NCBI GenBank assembly: GCA_000438195.1
Contig: FR903049.1
Coordinates: forward strand, 1-23,415
Reading direction: 5' to 3'
DNA length: 23,415 nucleotides
DNA from: Mycoplasma sp. CAG:776
GTDB taxonomy: Bacteria; Bacillota_I; Bacilli_A; RF39; UBA660
Positions 16,390 through 23,415 of this stretch are shown one piece after another (position 1 is the first letter of the stretch; every line of letters starts with the position of its first letter). Under the pieces are notes generated by a model that did not search any database, was not told the origin of the DNA, and saw only the letters and a program-made list of their open reading frames with translations. The position numbers and the translations under genes are program-made.

Positions 16390-16418
16390 ATTATAAAATA
16401 GCCAAAATTTTTAAACAA
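16390..16418 (-). promoter_or_regulatory. Promoter of the DUF3298-like gene
   Basis: TTGTTT (16413-16418), a 17-nt spacer and TATAAT (16390-16395). The -35 sits in the T-rich tail of the upstream terminator. Confidence 0.55.
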
Positions 16419-16446
16419 CAAAAAAGTATACTTTAAAGCATACTTT
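16419..16446 (-). terminator. Terminator of the 292-residue exported protein gene
   Basis: AAAGTATGCTTT / AAAGTATACTTT form a near-perfect 24-nt palindrome (one G-U) followed by a T run on the minus strand. Its core resembles the hairpin at 17404-17421. Confidence 0.75.
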
Positions 16447-16453
16447 ACATAAT

Positions 16454-17332
16454 TTAAGCTACTTGTCCTGCAATATCAACAATTTTATATCTTTTTATCA
16501 CATCATATTTTAATTTACTATCTTCTATGGTATAGACTCTTTCTTCTAATTCTCCATAATATTTTACTTCTTCTTCCTCTTCATCTGTTTCTTCTGAATC
16601 TTCTAATACAGGAACCAAATAATAAATTTTATCATCTTCTACTTTAACATTGATATAACAATTTGAAGGTGTCGTACAGGCATTAAAATTATCTGTATAC
16701 CAAGGATATTCATTATCTTTTAAAGTATACCCAGTATAAGTAGACATAATAGTCATTCCTTTAGTATCACTACTACCAGCATAATCTACCAAATCATTAT
16801 AAACAAACTCCAAATTTTCATTTAAAATAAATAATTTGTCTTCTTCTCCCGCTAAATCTGGATAAATACTAGTATGAATTAATAAATATGTTTTCCCATC
16901 TTGTCCTAAAATAAAGGAAAAATTATTTTCGTTAAAACTACTAGCAATCATATTAGCATCATATTTAGTCGGATCTTTTTGATAATTTTCATAATAAGCA
17001 TATAAAGTAACTCCATTATAATCACCAGTTAAAGATTGTTCTTTTAAATCACTATTATCTCGATATAAAAATTCCACTTCAAGAGTTTTCTCTAACCCAT
17101 TCATCACAATTTCATATTCTTGAACAAAAGAGCCATCTATTTCTTTTGTACTTACTAAAGTAACACAATTCTTTTTAGAAACCTCAATATTTTCTTTATT
17201 TAACTCTACATTCTCTTTTTTATCATCATTCTTTTTATCTACATTAAAATCATGTGTAGCAACATAAAAAATTCCTACTCCTATTGCAATAAAAGCGACA
17301 ATAACCACCATAATAATACATATTTTTTTCAT
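16454..17332 (-). CDS. Membrane-anchored exported protein, function unknown
   Basis: This 292-residue protein has an N-terminal helix (ICIIMVVIVAFIAIGVGIFYV). A Lys/Asn/Glu-rich stalk (about 28-55) and an acidic beta-rich domain follow. Notable blocks are YEIVMNGLEKTLEVEFLYRD, VTLYAYYENYQKDPTKYDAN and a highly acidic loop, DSEETDEEEEEVKYYGE. There is no lipobox Cys after the helix, so it is an uncleaved anchor rather than a lipoprotein. I recognise no family. AGAGG lies about 6 nt upstream of the ATG. It is flanked by its own promoter and terminator, so it is a single-gene unit. It shares its N-terminal design with the neighbouring 278-residue protein, although the sequences are not obviously related. 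Confidence 0.78.
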   Translation of the reverse strand: MKKICIIMVVIVAFIAIGVGIFYVATHDFNVDKKNDDKKENVELNKENIEVSKKNCVTLVSTKEIDGSFVQEYEIVMNGLEKTLEVEFLYRDNSDLKEQSLTGDYNGVTLYAYYENYQKDPTKYDANMIASSFNENNFSFILGQDGKTYLLIHTSIYPDLAGEEDKLFILNENLEFVYNDLVDYAGSSDTKGMTIMSTYTGYTLKDNEYPWYTDNFNACTTPSNCYINVKVEDDKIYYLVPVLEDSEETDEEEEEVKYYGELEERVYTIEDSKLKYDVIKRYKIVDIAGQVA

Positions 17333-17351
17333 ATTTTTACCTCTACTTTCT

Positions 17352-17380
17352 ATTTAAACATATTTTTTAATCTATTTCAA
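17352..17380 (-). promoter_or_regulatory. Promoter of the 292-residue exported protein gene
   Basis: TTGAAA (17375-17380), a 17-nt spacer and TTAAAT (17352-17357) with TGn before the -10. Confidence 0.5.
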
Positions 17381-17396
17381 TCCCCAATTACAAGCA

Positions 17397-17421
17397 AATA
17401 AAAAGCATACCGAAGTATACT
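17397..17421 (-). terminator. Terminator with UUCG tetraloop after the coat-like gene
   Basis: On the minus strand AGTATAC-TTCG-GTATGCT (17421-17404, one G-U) is followed by TTTTATTT. The first arm includes part of the TAG stop codon of the gene. Confidence 0.8.
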
Positions 17422-17692
17422 AATTACCATAAGGCCCTGGAACATAACCACCATAAGAATAATAAGAATAAGGAGCCTGATAACCTGGATAAGATGGATA
17501 TGGAGGTCTAGGACCAGGACCAAACCCAGGATTTCCTCCTGGAGCTCCCGGTGCTACATTATAAATTGGTCTAGGTCGAGTAAGTCCAACTGCTGCTCCC
17601 CCAACCAAAGCTCCTGTCAAAAATGGAAAAATAAAGCGATCATTATTACCATTTTGATATGGTGGTCTCATTTGATACATATTATTATTCAT
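17420..17692 (-). CDS. Small Gly/Pro/Tyr-rich protein, coat-like
   Basis: This 90-residue protein starts MNNNMYQMRPPYQNGNND. A short hydrophobic glycine-zipper-like stretch follows (FIFPFLTGALVGGAAVGL), then a Pro/Gly/Tyr tail (GPGPRPPYPSYPGY, SYYSYGGYVPGPYG). Such short Asn-start, GG-helix, Pro-Tyr-Gly-tail proteins are typical of spore coat or exosporium-associated proteins in Bacilli, but I know no specific match. Nothing else here proves sporulation. The ATG at 17692 is preceded by GTGG at 6 nt; a GTG at 17701 in frame is an alternative. It is a single-gene unit between the tyrS terminator and its own UUCG terminator. Confidence 0.75.
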   Translation of the reverse strand: MNNNMYQMRPPYQNGNNDRFIFPFLTGALVGGAAVGLTRPRPIYNVAPGAPGGNPGFGPGPRPPYPSYPGYQAPYSYYSYGGYVPGPYGN

Positions 17693-17727
17693 ATTTACCA
17701 CACTTTCTAACTTATCATATGCAAAGC

Positions 17728-17759
17728 AAAAAAAAGAAACAGGTAATTCGCCTAATTTC
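17728..17759 (-). terminator. Terminator of the peptidase-tyrS operon
   Basis: GAAATTAGG pairs with CCTGTTTC (one bulged T, one G-U) around CGAATTA, followed by eight T on the minus strand. The tyrS stop lies within the first arm. Confidence 0.65.
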
Positions 17760-18981
17760 TTATCATTCCCAAATAATAATTCTTTTTCCCTCTTTTAATA
17801 ATAAGCACTTTACCATCAATGGTATCATCTACACTTAAAACATAATCCAAATCTATAACTTTTTTATTATTAATACTAATTGCTCCCGCACTTACAAATT
17901 CTCTAGCTTCTCTTTTACTACTAACAATTTTACTTTCCACTAATGTATCAACAATAGACTTACCAAGCACTACTTCTACACTAGGAACGCCCTTTAATGA
18001 AGAAATAACTTCCTCACTCGTAAGATTAGTAACACTCTCACTAAATAAAGATTCACTAATTCTTAAAGCTTTTAGATATTCATCATGACCATGTAAGAAA
18101 GTAATCACTTCCTCAGCTAGTTTTTTATGAGCAATACGAAGTTCAGGTTTTTCTTGATGAACTTTTTCGATCTCTTCTATTTCTTCTTTACTTAAAAAAG
18201 TAAGTTTTTTTAGATAATCTATAACCATTTCATCTTCCGTATTAATAAAGAATTGATACATTTCATAACTACTAGTTTTATTAATATCTAACCAAATAGC
18301 ATTTCCTTCACTTTTACCAAACTTTGTACCATCTTTTTTTGTAATAAGAGGCATGGTAAATCCATAAGCATCTTTTCCTGTTTTTTTACGAATTAAATCA
18401 ATACCAGCCGTAATATTTCCCCATTGATCTTGACCAGCTACTTGCATAATACAACCTTTATTTTGATATAACCATAAGAAATCTAAAGATTGCATAATCA
18501 TATAAGAAAATTCCGTATAAGTAATACCAGCATCTAATCTTCTTTTAATAATATCTTTATCAAGCATATAATTAATACTAAAATATTTACCATAATCTCT
18601 TAAATAATCAATAAAATTAATATCTTTACTCCAATCATAGTTATTAACAATCTCAAAGCCAAATATTTTCTTTACTTGATTTGTTAAAGCTTCCACATTA
18701 TGAGCTACCGCTTCTTTGGTAATCATTGCTCGTTCAGCCGTTGGTTTAGGGTCTCCTATTTGACCAGTTGCTCCCCCAATAAGCAAAATTGGATGATGCC
18801 CTGCCTTTTTAAGACGACTAGCAATCAAAAAAGAAGAGAAATGCCCAATATGTAAAGAATCTCCAGTAGGATCAGTCCCGATATAAAAGGTAACACCTCC
18901 CTGATTTAATAATTCTTCAATTTTCGGACTAGATACATCTTTCAAAAGTCCTCTCCACTTTAAATCTTCATATAAATTCAT
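17752..18981 (-). CDS. tyrS: Tyrosyl-tRNA synthetase
   Basis: A class I synthetase that charges tRNA-Tyr. The 409 residues fit the usual ~400-425. The signature HIGH is at 44-47 (TGDSLHIGHFSS) and KFGKS, the KMSKS variant usual in TyrRS, is at 220-224. GQIGDPKP, YDWSKDINFIDYLRDYGKYF and the tyrosine-binding segment QVAGQDQWGNI are also present. An S4 RNA-binding domain follows at about 345-405 (SKREAREFVSAGAISINNKK). GGAGG lies 7 nt upstream of the ATG, and only 2 nt separate it from the stop of the aminopeptidase gene, so the two are one operon behind the T-box leader. Confidence 0.97.
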   Translation of the reverse strand: MNLYEDLKWRGLLKDVSSPKIEELLNQGGVTFYIGTDPTGDSLHIGHFSSFLIASRLKKAGHHPILLIGGATGQIGDPKPTAERAMITKEAVAHNVEALTNQVKKIFGFEIVNNYDWSKDINFIDYLRDYGKYFSINYMLDKDIIKRRLDAGITYTEFSYMIMQSLDFLWLYQNKGCIMQVAGQDQWGNITAGIDLIRKKTGKDAYGFTMPLITKKDGTKFGKSEGNAIWLDINKTSSYEMYQFFINTEDEMVIDYLKKLTFLSKEEIEEIEKVHQEKPELRIAHKKLAEEVITFLHGHDEYLKALRISESLFSESVTNLTSEEVISSLKGVPSVEVVLGKSIVDTLVESKIVSSKREAREFVSAGAISINNKKVIDLDYVLSVDDTIDGKVLIIKRGKKNYYLGMIRN

Positions 18982-18983
18982 TT

Positions 18984-20183
18984 TTAAACCTCCACAAAAT
19001 TCCCGTCTTTCATTATAACTACTTCTTCTCCATTTTGCAAGACAGCTTTTATTTCTAAATCTTTTGTTCCAATAAAGAAATCCACATGTTCACAAGACAT
19101 ATTAAGTCCTTTTTCCCTTAATTCTTCTTTAGAACTAGTTAAACCATCTTTGATACATTCTGCAAAAGATTGCCCAATTGCTAAATGACAACTAGCATTT
19201 TCATCATATAAAGTATTTTTAAATAAAACATTCGTTAAAGAAATAGGGCTAGAATAATCAACTAAAGCTACTTCTCCCAAATAATGTGAACCATCATCTG
19301 TATCTATAATACCTTTTAAAATTTCTTTTCCCTTTTTAGCATCAAAATCCACAATTCTACCATCTTTAAATTCTAACCAAAAATCTTCAATCAAATTCCC
19401 ATTATGTAAAAGTACTTTAGAAGAATATACTCTACCATTCACTCGAAGTCTATCAGGTGAAGTAAACACTTCTTCTGTCGGCATATTAACAATATTATCT
19501 CCATCAGCACTTTGAAATAAATAACCATTTGTTAGTCCAATTTCTACATTAGTTCCTAAAGAGTTATGATAAATGAAATGATCAATATTAAGTTCATTCA
19601 AGTACTCTGCTCTTTTCTTTAACTTATTCATTTTCTCTTTCCAAAGAAGAATTGGATCACCCTCTTTAATTAAACAAATATTAAAAATAAGATCCCATAA
19701 CTTATCAACATCTTCTTCTCCTAAAATATCCTTAGCCCATATTTTATTAGGTACGGCTGAAATATTCCATTTAATTAATCCTTTTAATTGATAATCTTTA
19801 TATTCCGCAATACTTTTCATTTGATAATGACTAACTTTACTTAATAAAGAGGTATCAACATCTTCATAAAAACCAGGTAAAGTAGAAGATAAACTTAAAA
19901 AAACATATCCTTCCCTAGCCATTTTATTATACATTGTCCGATCCATCATAGGATTACTAACAATTTCTTCATAAGATTTTGTTAAATATAATTCCTTTTG
20001 TTTAAATGGATCATTAATTAAAGTTTTAATATCAGTTATTCCGAGTTTATTTGCCTCTTCAATAACTAATTTAATAAAATCTTCTATTAAATTATAACCA
20101 ATAATAAAAAGTTTATCACCTTTCTTTAATCTCAAACATCCTTCTACTAAAAACTTAGCATATTTTCTTTTTAAATCATTCAT
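18984..20183 (-). CDS. M29-family metallo-aminopeptidase (AmpS/PepS type)
   Basis: M29 enzymes are cytosolic dimetal aminopeptidases that release N-terminal residues from short peptides. The 399 residues match the family (~400-415). Metal ligands fall at family spacing: MPTEEVFTSPD (Glu238), LGEVALV (Glu304), SCHLAIGQ (His333) and CEHVDFFIG (His366, Asp368). The position seven residues after His333, which from memory is Tyr in the family, is Phe340 here; this may affect catalysis. The ATG at 20183 is chosen because AGAAAGG lies 9 nt upstream; an in-frame ATG at 20192 is possible. It is the first gene after the T-box, two nucleotides before tyrS, so its expression probably follows tRNA-Tyr charging. 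Release of tyrosine from peptides would fit that control, but this is inference. Confidence 0.92.
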   Translation of the reverse strand: MNDLKRKYAKFLVEGCLRLKKGDKLFIIGYNLIEDFIKLVIEEANKLGITDIKTLINDPFKQKELYLTKSYEEIVSNPMMDRTMYNKMAREGYVFLSLSSTLPGFYEDVDTSLLSKVSHYQMKSIAEYKDYQLKGLIKWNISAVPNKIWAKDILGEEDVDKLWDLIFNICLIKEGDPILLWKEKMNKLKKRAEYLNELNIDHFIYHNSLGTNVEIGLTNGYLFQSADGDNIVNMPTEEVFTSPDRLRVNGRVYSSKVLLHNGNLIEDFWLEFKDGRIVDFDAKKGKEILKGIIDTDDGSHYLGEVALVDYSSPISLTNVLFKNTLYDENASCHLAIGQSFAECIKDGLTSSKEELREKGLNMSCEHVDFFIGTKDLEIKAVLQNGEEVVIMKDGNFVEV

Positions 20184-20205
20184 TTTTTTCATCCTTTCTA
20201 ACAAT

Positions 20206-20341
20206 AAAAAGTTCATAAACAAAGGGACGAAATAATCCGCGGTACCACCCTTAATTTATGAACTACATTTCATACACTTTTCAATTTAACGCATATCCTA
20301 CGATTTAGCTCCAAAGTTGTAAATTTCATCAACACTAATTA
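20206..20341 (-). promoter_or_regulatory. T-box leader upstream of the aminopeptidase-tyrS operon
   Basis: The minus strand carries AAGGG-TGGTACC-GCGG...CGT-CCCTT (20252 to 20223), the canonical T-box antiterminator with its 7-nt TGGTACC bulge that binds the uncharged tRNA acceptor end. Outside it, GTTCATAAA (20263-20255) and TTTATGAAC (20219-20211) pair perfectly and are followed by five T (20210-20206). The usual terminator built from CGTCCC and a downstream GGGACG is missing. Only 89 nt separate the T-box from the stop of the upstream gene, and I do not see a classical Stem I. UAC at 20321-20319 is a possible Tyr specifier, supported mainly by tyrS being in the operon. Confidence 0.85.
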
Positions 20342-22204
20342 TTATCTCCAAAAAGTATCTACAATTTCATAATCATCATATTTATAACGATTAGATGCTT
20401 TATCAGTTGTACACTTATCTAAATTAGTATATTTAACATTAAAATAGAAAGGTACAAAATAAATACTACTGCCTAGATTACTAGCATAATAAGGACTTAA
20501 ATTATTATAATTTCGAATATTTACTGAAAGATCAGTATACCAATATCCATTTGTATAATATGGAATATTAACTGAAAATCCAAAATTATTAGATTTTAAA
20601 GAATGTTCTTTAAGCATAGAACCAGAAGTAACTGGCACATTATACTTTCCTGTACTTCCAACCATCACAATTCCTTTATCATAAGACTCTTGATAAGCTT
20701 TATTATACATACTAGTTGTTGTTAAATATCCAGCATCTACAACTTTAAGATCTTGAACATTATATAAGTCATAAAAACGTACTTGCCATGAATAATTCCA
20801 CTTATCCTTATTCGCTGATACATAACTAATTGAATAATATGTATCTTCTTCTACCTTACAATATTTATTATATTTTTCTTCTTCTCTGTCCCACTCAGCT
20901 TCTAAAGTAATATCTTCATAAATACGGGTATTAAAGTTAAATTTCTTACCATCTAAATACCAACCTACAAATTCATATCCATCTCTTTTAGGATCTTTAG
21001 GTTCATAAGCTCGATCTCCTTCTTCTACCCATTGTGTAGCAACATCACTTCCTTTATTAGAATCAAATCTAACTCGATAAACATTACTATCACAAGATCC
21101 ATCATCACGCCACTTAGCATATAAAGTCATATCACTTGTAACTGGAGTTGAAAAATCATACTTTTCTGTTAAAGCCGCATCTTTATACCATCCCACAAAT
21201 TGATAACATTCACGTGTTGGATTTTGAGGCTTTTTCACCTCACCATTTTCTACAACTTCCTGTGAATCAACATGCGTTCCACCATTTGAATCAAAATCAA
21301 CTATAAAAGTTTCATCATCTGGTTCATCAGGTTTTTGTTCTTCTTTCTTTTCCCATTTTGCTACTAACACAATCTGCTCTGTAACTGGGGTTGAAAAATC
21401 ATACTTAACACCATTTAGATACCAACCTAAAAATTCATAACCATAACGATATGGTTCTACATAAGTAGCATATCCTCCATGTTTCACAATTTGAGTATGA
21501 ATAAAACTTCCGCCATTAGAATCAAATTGAACAGAATGATAAACATTAGTTAAACAATTATCATTACAATTACTATTATTACCATTAGTACAACAACTAT
21601 CTACATAATTAATATTTACATTTGTATTTTGAATAATTTCAACAGGTCTACTATTTCCACTACTTGAACTACCACTATTATTAGAACTAGTATGATTATT
21701 ATTACTATTATTATCTGTATAAACTGGTTTTTCATCTTCATCATCTTTAACATCTGATTTGTTACTATCAATATCTATCACATTACAATCCGTACAAATC
21801 ACTTCATTAGAAATAGAGGTAACAATATAATCTGATTTATTATCACAACTCAAATAAACGCTCATCTCATATTCATTTTCCATGGTTTTTGTTGCTTCAA
21901 TATAACTATTTTGAGTATGACAACTATTTCCTTCCTCATCCAAAAATTCAACAATCAAATTACGTGCTAGCATTTCATCCAAACTTAAACGTTCAGAATC
22001 ACCAATATCCTTAGGTAAATGACTACCTGAAAAATATTCAAACCCCGCATCTTTCATCAAAGTGATATTACTTATATAAGTTTGTTGTGTTAAAAGTGTA
22101 TTGTCCTTCTTCGGATAAAGAAGGCAAATAAGCACAATAACTACGGCAATAAGTACTGTAATACCAATAATTTTAAGCCAACTAATCTGATATTCTTTTT
22201 CCAT
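20342..22204 (-). CDS. Membrane-anchored surface protein with three InlB B repeats
   Basis: This 620-residue protein has an N-terminal transmembrane helix (IIGITVLIAVVIVLICLLY) after a short cytoplasmic start. A region of about 35-150 with paired Cys follows, then a low-complexity Asn/Ser linker (about 164-186) and a Cys cluster (SCCTNGNNSNCNDNC, about 203-217). Three ~65-residue InlB B (Listeria-Bacteroides, Flg_new) repeats lie at about 222-285, 300-366 and 375-439. Each has the form V.FDSN(G/K)G, then GY.F.GWY, then T.......A.W. The C-terminal ~180 residues are Tyr/Asn-rich and match nothing I know. InlB repeats are surface modules of adhesins, but a partner cannot be named. AGGGTGG lies 5 nt upstream of the ATG. 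There is no terminator between it and the T-box leader. Confidence 0.9.
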   Translation of the reverse strand: MEKEYQISWLKIIGITVLIAVVIVLICLLYPKKDNTLLTQQTYISNITLMKDAGFEYFSGSHLPKDIGDSERLSLDEMLARNLIVEFLDEEGNSCHTQNSYIEATKTMENEYEMSVYLSCDNKSDYIVTSISNEVICTDCNVIDIDSNKSDVKDDEDEKPVYTDNNSNNNHTSSNNSGSSSSGNSRPVEIIQNTNVNINYVDSCCTNGNNSNCNDNCLTNVYHSVQFDSNGGSFIHTQIVKHGGYATYVEPYRYGYEFLGWYLNGVKYDFSTPVTEQIVLVAKWEKKEEQKPDEPDDETFIVDFDSNGGTHVDSQEVVENGEVKKPQNPTRECYQFVGWYKDAALTEKYDFSTPVTSDMTLYAKWRDDGSCDSNVYRVRFDSNKGSDVATQWVEEGDRAYEPKDPKRDGYEFVGWYLDGKKFNFNTRIYEDITLEAEWDREEEKYNKYCKVEEDTYYSISYVSANKDKWNYSWQVRFYDLYNVQDLKVVDAGYLTTTSMYNKAYQESYDKGIVMVGSTGKYNVPVTSGSMLKEHSLKSNNFGFSVNIPYYTNGYWYTDLSVNIRNYNNLSPYYASNLGSSIYFVPFYFNVKYTNLDKCTTDKASNRYKYDDYEIVDTFWR

Positions 22205-22231
22205 TCTACCACCCTACTTTCCTATATGCCT

Positions 22232-22260
22232 AGTATATCGTTATTATTCCTAAATGTCAA
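22232..22260 (-). promoter_or_regulatory. Promoter of the InlB-repeat gene
   Basis: Consensus TTGACA (22255-22260), a 17-nt spacer and TATACT (22232-22237), 28 nt upstream of the ATG. It is the strongest sigma-A match in the window. Confidence 0.85.
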
Positions 22261-22295
22261 GGCGATAGATATAAATTATTCCAAATAATAACAAG

Positions 22296-22320
22296 AAAAA
22301 AACAAGAAATATTCCTTGTT
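22296..22320 (-). terminator. Terminator of the DUF6273-like gene
   Basis: AACAAGGAA / TTTCTTGTT (one G-U, tight loop) followed by seven T on the minus strand, just after the stop at 22328. Confidence 0.75.
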
Positions 22321-22327
22321 CAAATAA

Positions 22328-23415
22328 TTAAATTTCATACGGTGTTGAAGATGTTCCATTTCCGGATCTTATTGTTACATCACTGGCTATGTTAATTACC
22401 GGACGTACACCACTCGTATCATTCACATTCGTATAGCCAAGGTTACCACCTGAATGCACACGGAACGTGTAAGCATAACCCGTAGAAGTGAAACGATGCG
22501 GAGAGATAGTCCAATAATTTGCGTTATTATATAAGTAATAACTACCATTTCCGCTACTCCACGAACCTCCTGCCATTATTATTTCATCCGCAGTGATTAG
22601 TCCAATTGGATTAGCTAAGACTTTATTTCCTTTACTACTTCCACTTGTTGTATAAAGATCATTACTATTACTACATTTAAATGTTGGATTTACACTATTA
22701 CCATTTTGGACTAGTCTTCCATATCCTGCATAATAATGTGTCGAGCCTGTACTATTCCATGATCCACTTGCCATTTCTTTATCTCCACAGAATCCAGCTT
22801 CTTTACTGATCTTATCGGCTTGGCTTGCCAAATTACTACCATACCAACTATCCAATACATCTTTGATTGAACTATCTGTTGTATTTCCATGTTGTTGGCC
22901 ACTTGCATACATGTATCCTACATACTCGCTTCGATTATAACTTGAATTAAATGCTTGTGAACTATTGATCATTGTACTACTTCCTGTTGTCACTGTTCCT
23001 GTTCCATTATAAATTAACCTTATACTTCCATCTCCATTAATCCGGATAATTCGCCAATAATATCCGGCAAATTTGACCCAGTTATCTTGTGGATTACCTG
23101 CAAAATAATATGTATCTCCCCAGTCATCTTCTGCCTTATATATTACTCCTGTTGTAGTATCGGTTACTATTGTACTAGTTGTAAATGGTAAATTTCTTAT
23201 TTTAATTTCTTTATCTGCTAGTATCGTATCTTTTGCACTTACATATTCATCATAATATAATATACATTCTGTTCCACTTTTATTTAATTTCTCTACATAT
23301 ATCCTACTATTCTCTTTGTCCCATCCTAATTTTGCATTGTTATTACAACTGCTTTTCTCTTCATTTAATTGATACCCTTCTCTTGGTATCTCACTTACTT
23401 CTTTATATCCTCCAT
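22328..23415 (-). CDS. Surface protein with DUF6273-like domain (5' end off window)
   Basis: The frame is open from the right edge to the stop at 22328, giving 361 codons without a start. A GTG at 22993 only begins an internal part. Visible blocks are VIYKAEDDWGDTYYFAGNP, then NWVKFAGYYWRIIRINGDGS and IRLIYNGTG. Later come YVGYMYASG, NPIGLITADEIIMAGG and NYWTISPHRFTSTGY, then TFRVHSGGNLG and SGVRPVINIASDV. This series is a widespread surface-protein domain of gut Firmicutes that I know as DUF6273-like. The YW(T)(I)SP...GVRPVI ending recalls formylglycine-generating/C-type-lectin folds, which include diversity-generating retroelement targets. The C-terminal third has visibly higher GC and more CGT, CCG and ACG codons than the neighbours. 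The N terminus and membrane anchor are not visible. Confidence 0.82.
   Translation of the reverse strand, partial: GGYKEVSEIPREGYQLNEEKSSCNNNAKLGWDKENSRIYVEKLNKSGTECILYYDEYVSAKDTILADKEIKIRNLPFTTSTIVTDTTTGVIYKAEDDWGDTYYFAGNPQDNWVKFAGYYWRIIRINGDGSIRLIYNGTGTVTTGSSTMINSSQAFNSSYNRSEYVGYMYASGQQHGNTTDSSIKDVLDSWYGSNLASQADKISKEAGFCGDKEMASGSWNSTGSTHYYAGYGRLVQNGNSVNPTFKCSNSNDLYTTSGSSKGNKVLANPIGLITADEIIMAGGSWSSGNGSYYLYNNANYWTISPHRFTSTGYAYTFRVHSGGNLGYTNVNDTSGVRPVINIASDVTIRSGNGTSSTPYEI

Noticed and set aside
22711..22908. Second minus-strand ORF inside the DUF6273-like gene
   Set aside because: Overlaps the conserved domain in another frame; a composition artefact.
1..23415. Mollicute genetic code (UGA = Trp)
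   Set aside because: UGA is used as a stop at 2186-2188, directly overlapping a start codon, and Trp is written UGG throughout the genes read.
1..23415. CRISPR array, tRNA or rRNA genes, integrase, complete insertion sequence
   Set aside because: No regularly spaced repeats, cloverleaf or rRNA-like sequence, or recombinase motifs were seen on either strand.

Overview
The window is low-GC DNA (roughly 30% GC by eye) that looks like a Bacilli/Mollicutes-related Firmicute. I infer an uncultured, gut-associated lineage of the RF39/Erysipelotrichia type. The grounds are Gram-positive surface architecture (class B sortase, InlB-type repeats, membrane-anchored secreted proteins), a T-box leader, sigma-A promoters often with extended -10 elements (TGTTATAAT), AGGAGG-type ribosome binding sites, and standard stop usage with UGA as stop. 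Nearly all genes lie on the minus strand. The exceptions are the sortase and one small Asn-rich coiled-coil gene.

Layout from the left edge: (1) 1-2956, a two-gene surface operon: a membrane-anchored secreted protein overlapping by ATGA a very large Cys-rich secreted protein that runs off the left edge. (2) 3048-4493, a YfcC/DcuC-like membrane transporter. (3) 4622-5447, a frameshifted Rpn/PD-(D/E)XK nuclease gene with a long hairpin burying its ribosome binding site. (4) 5636-7555, lysyl-tRNA synthetase fused to a C-terminal EMAP/Trbp111 tRNA-binding domain. (5) 7648-10046, a divergent pair: a small secreted protein with a sortase-like C-terminal signal, and a class B sortase carrying a ~270-residue N-terminal domain. 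(6) 10064-12238, trmB followed by an unrecognised 510-residue protein with two R-x4-H (HEPN-like) motifs. (7) 12291-14943, a small Asn/Met-rich gene converging with zero gap on an operon of cinA-like, Cse60-like and MurJ/SpoVB-type flippase genes. (8) 15011-15429, a dinD remnant with two internal deletions. (9) 15530-17692, two membrane-anchored exported proteins and a small Gly/Pro/Tyr-rich coat-like protein, each with its own promoter or terminator. (10) 17752-20341, a T-box leader in front of an M29 aminopeptidase and tyrS. (11) 20342-22204, a membrane-anchored protein with three InlB B repeats. (12) 22328 to the right edge, a partial surface protein with a DUF6273-like domain of visibly different base composition.

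Functionally the window mixes translation genes (lysS, trmB, tyrS with its T-box) with cell-envelope genes (murJ, sortase and candidate substrate, repeat-rich surface proteins) and decayed accessory genes (rpn, dinD). The most unusual items are the T-box leader with a non-classical terminator in front of a peptidase, the LysRS-Trbp111 fusion, the sortase with a cytoplasmic domain, the double R-x4-H protein in the trmB operon, and the RBS-sequestering hairpin of the broken Rpn gene. No tRNA, rRNA, CRISPR array, integrase or complete insertion sequence was recognised.
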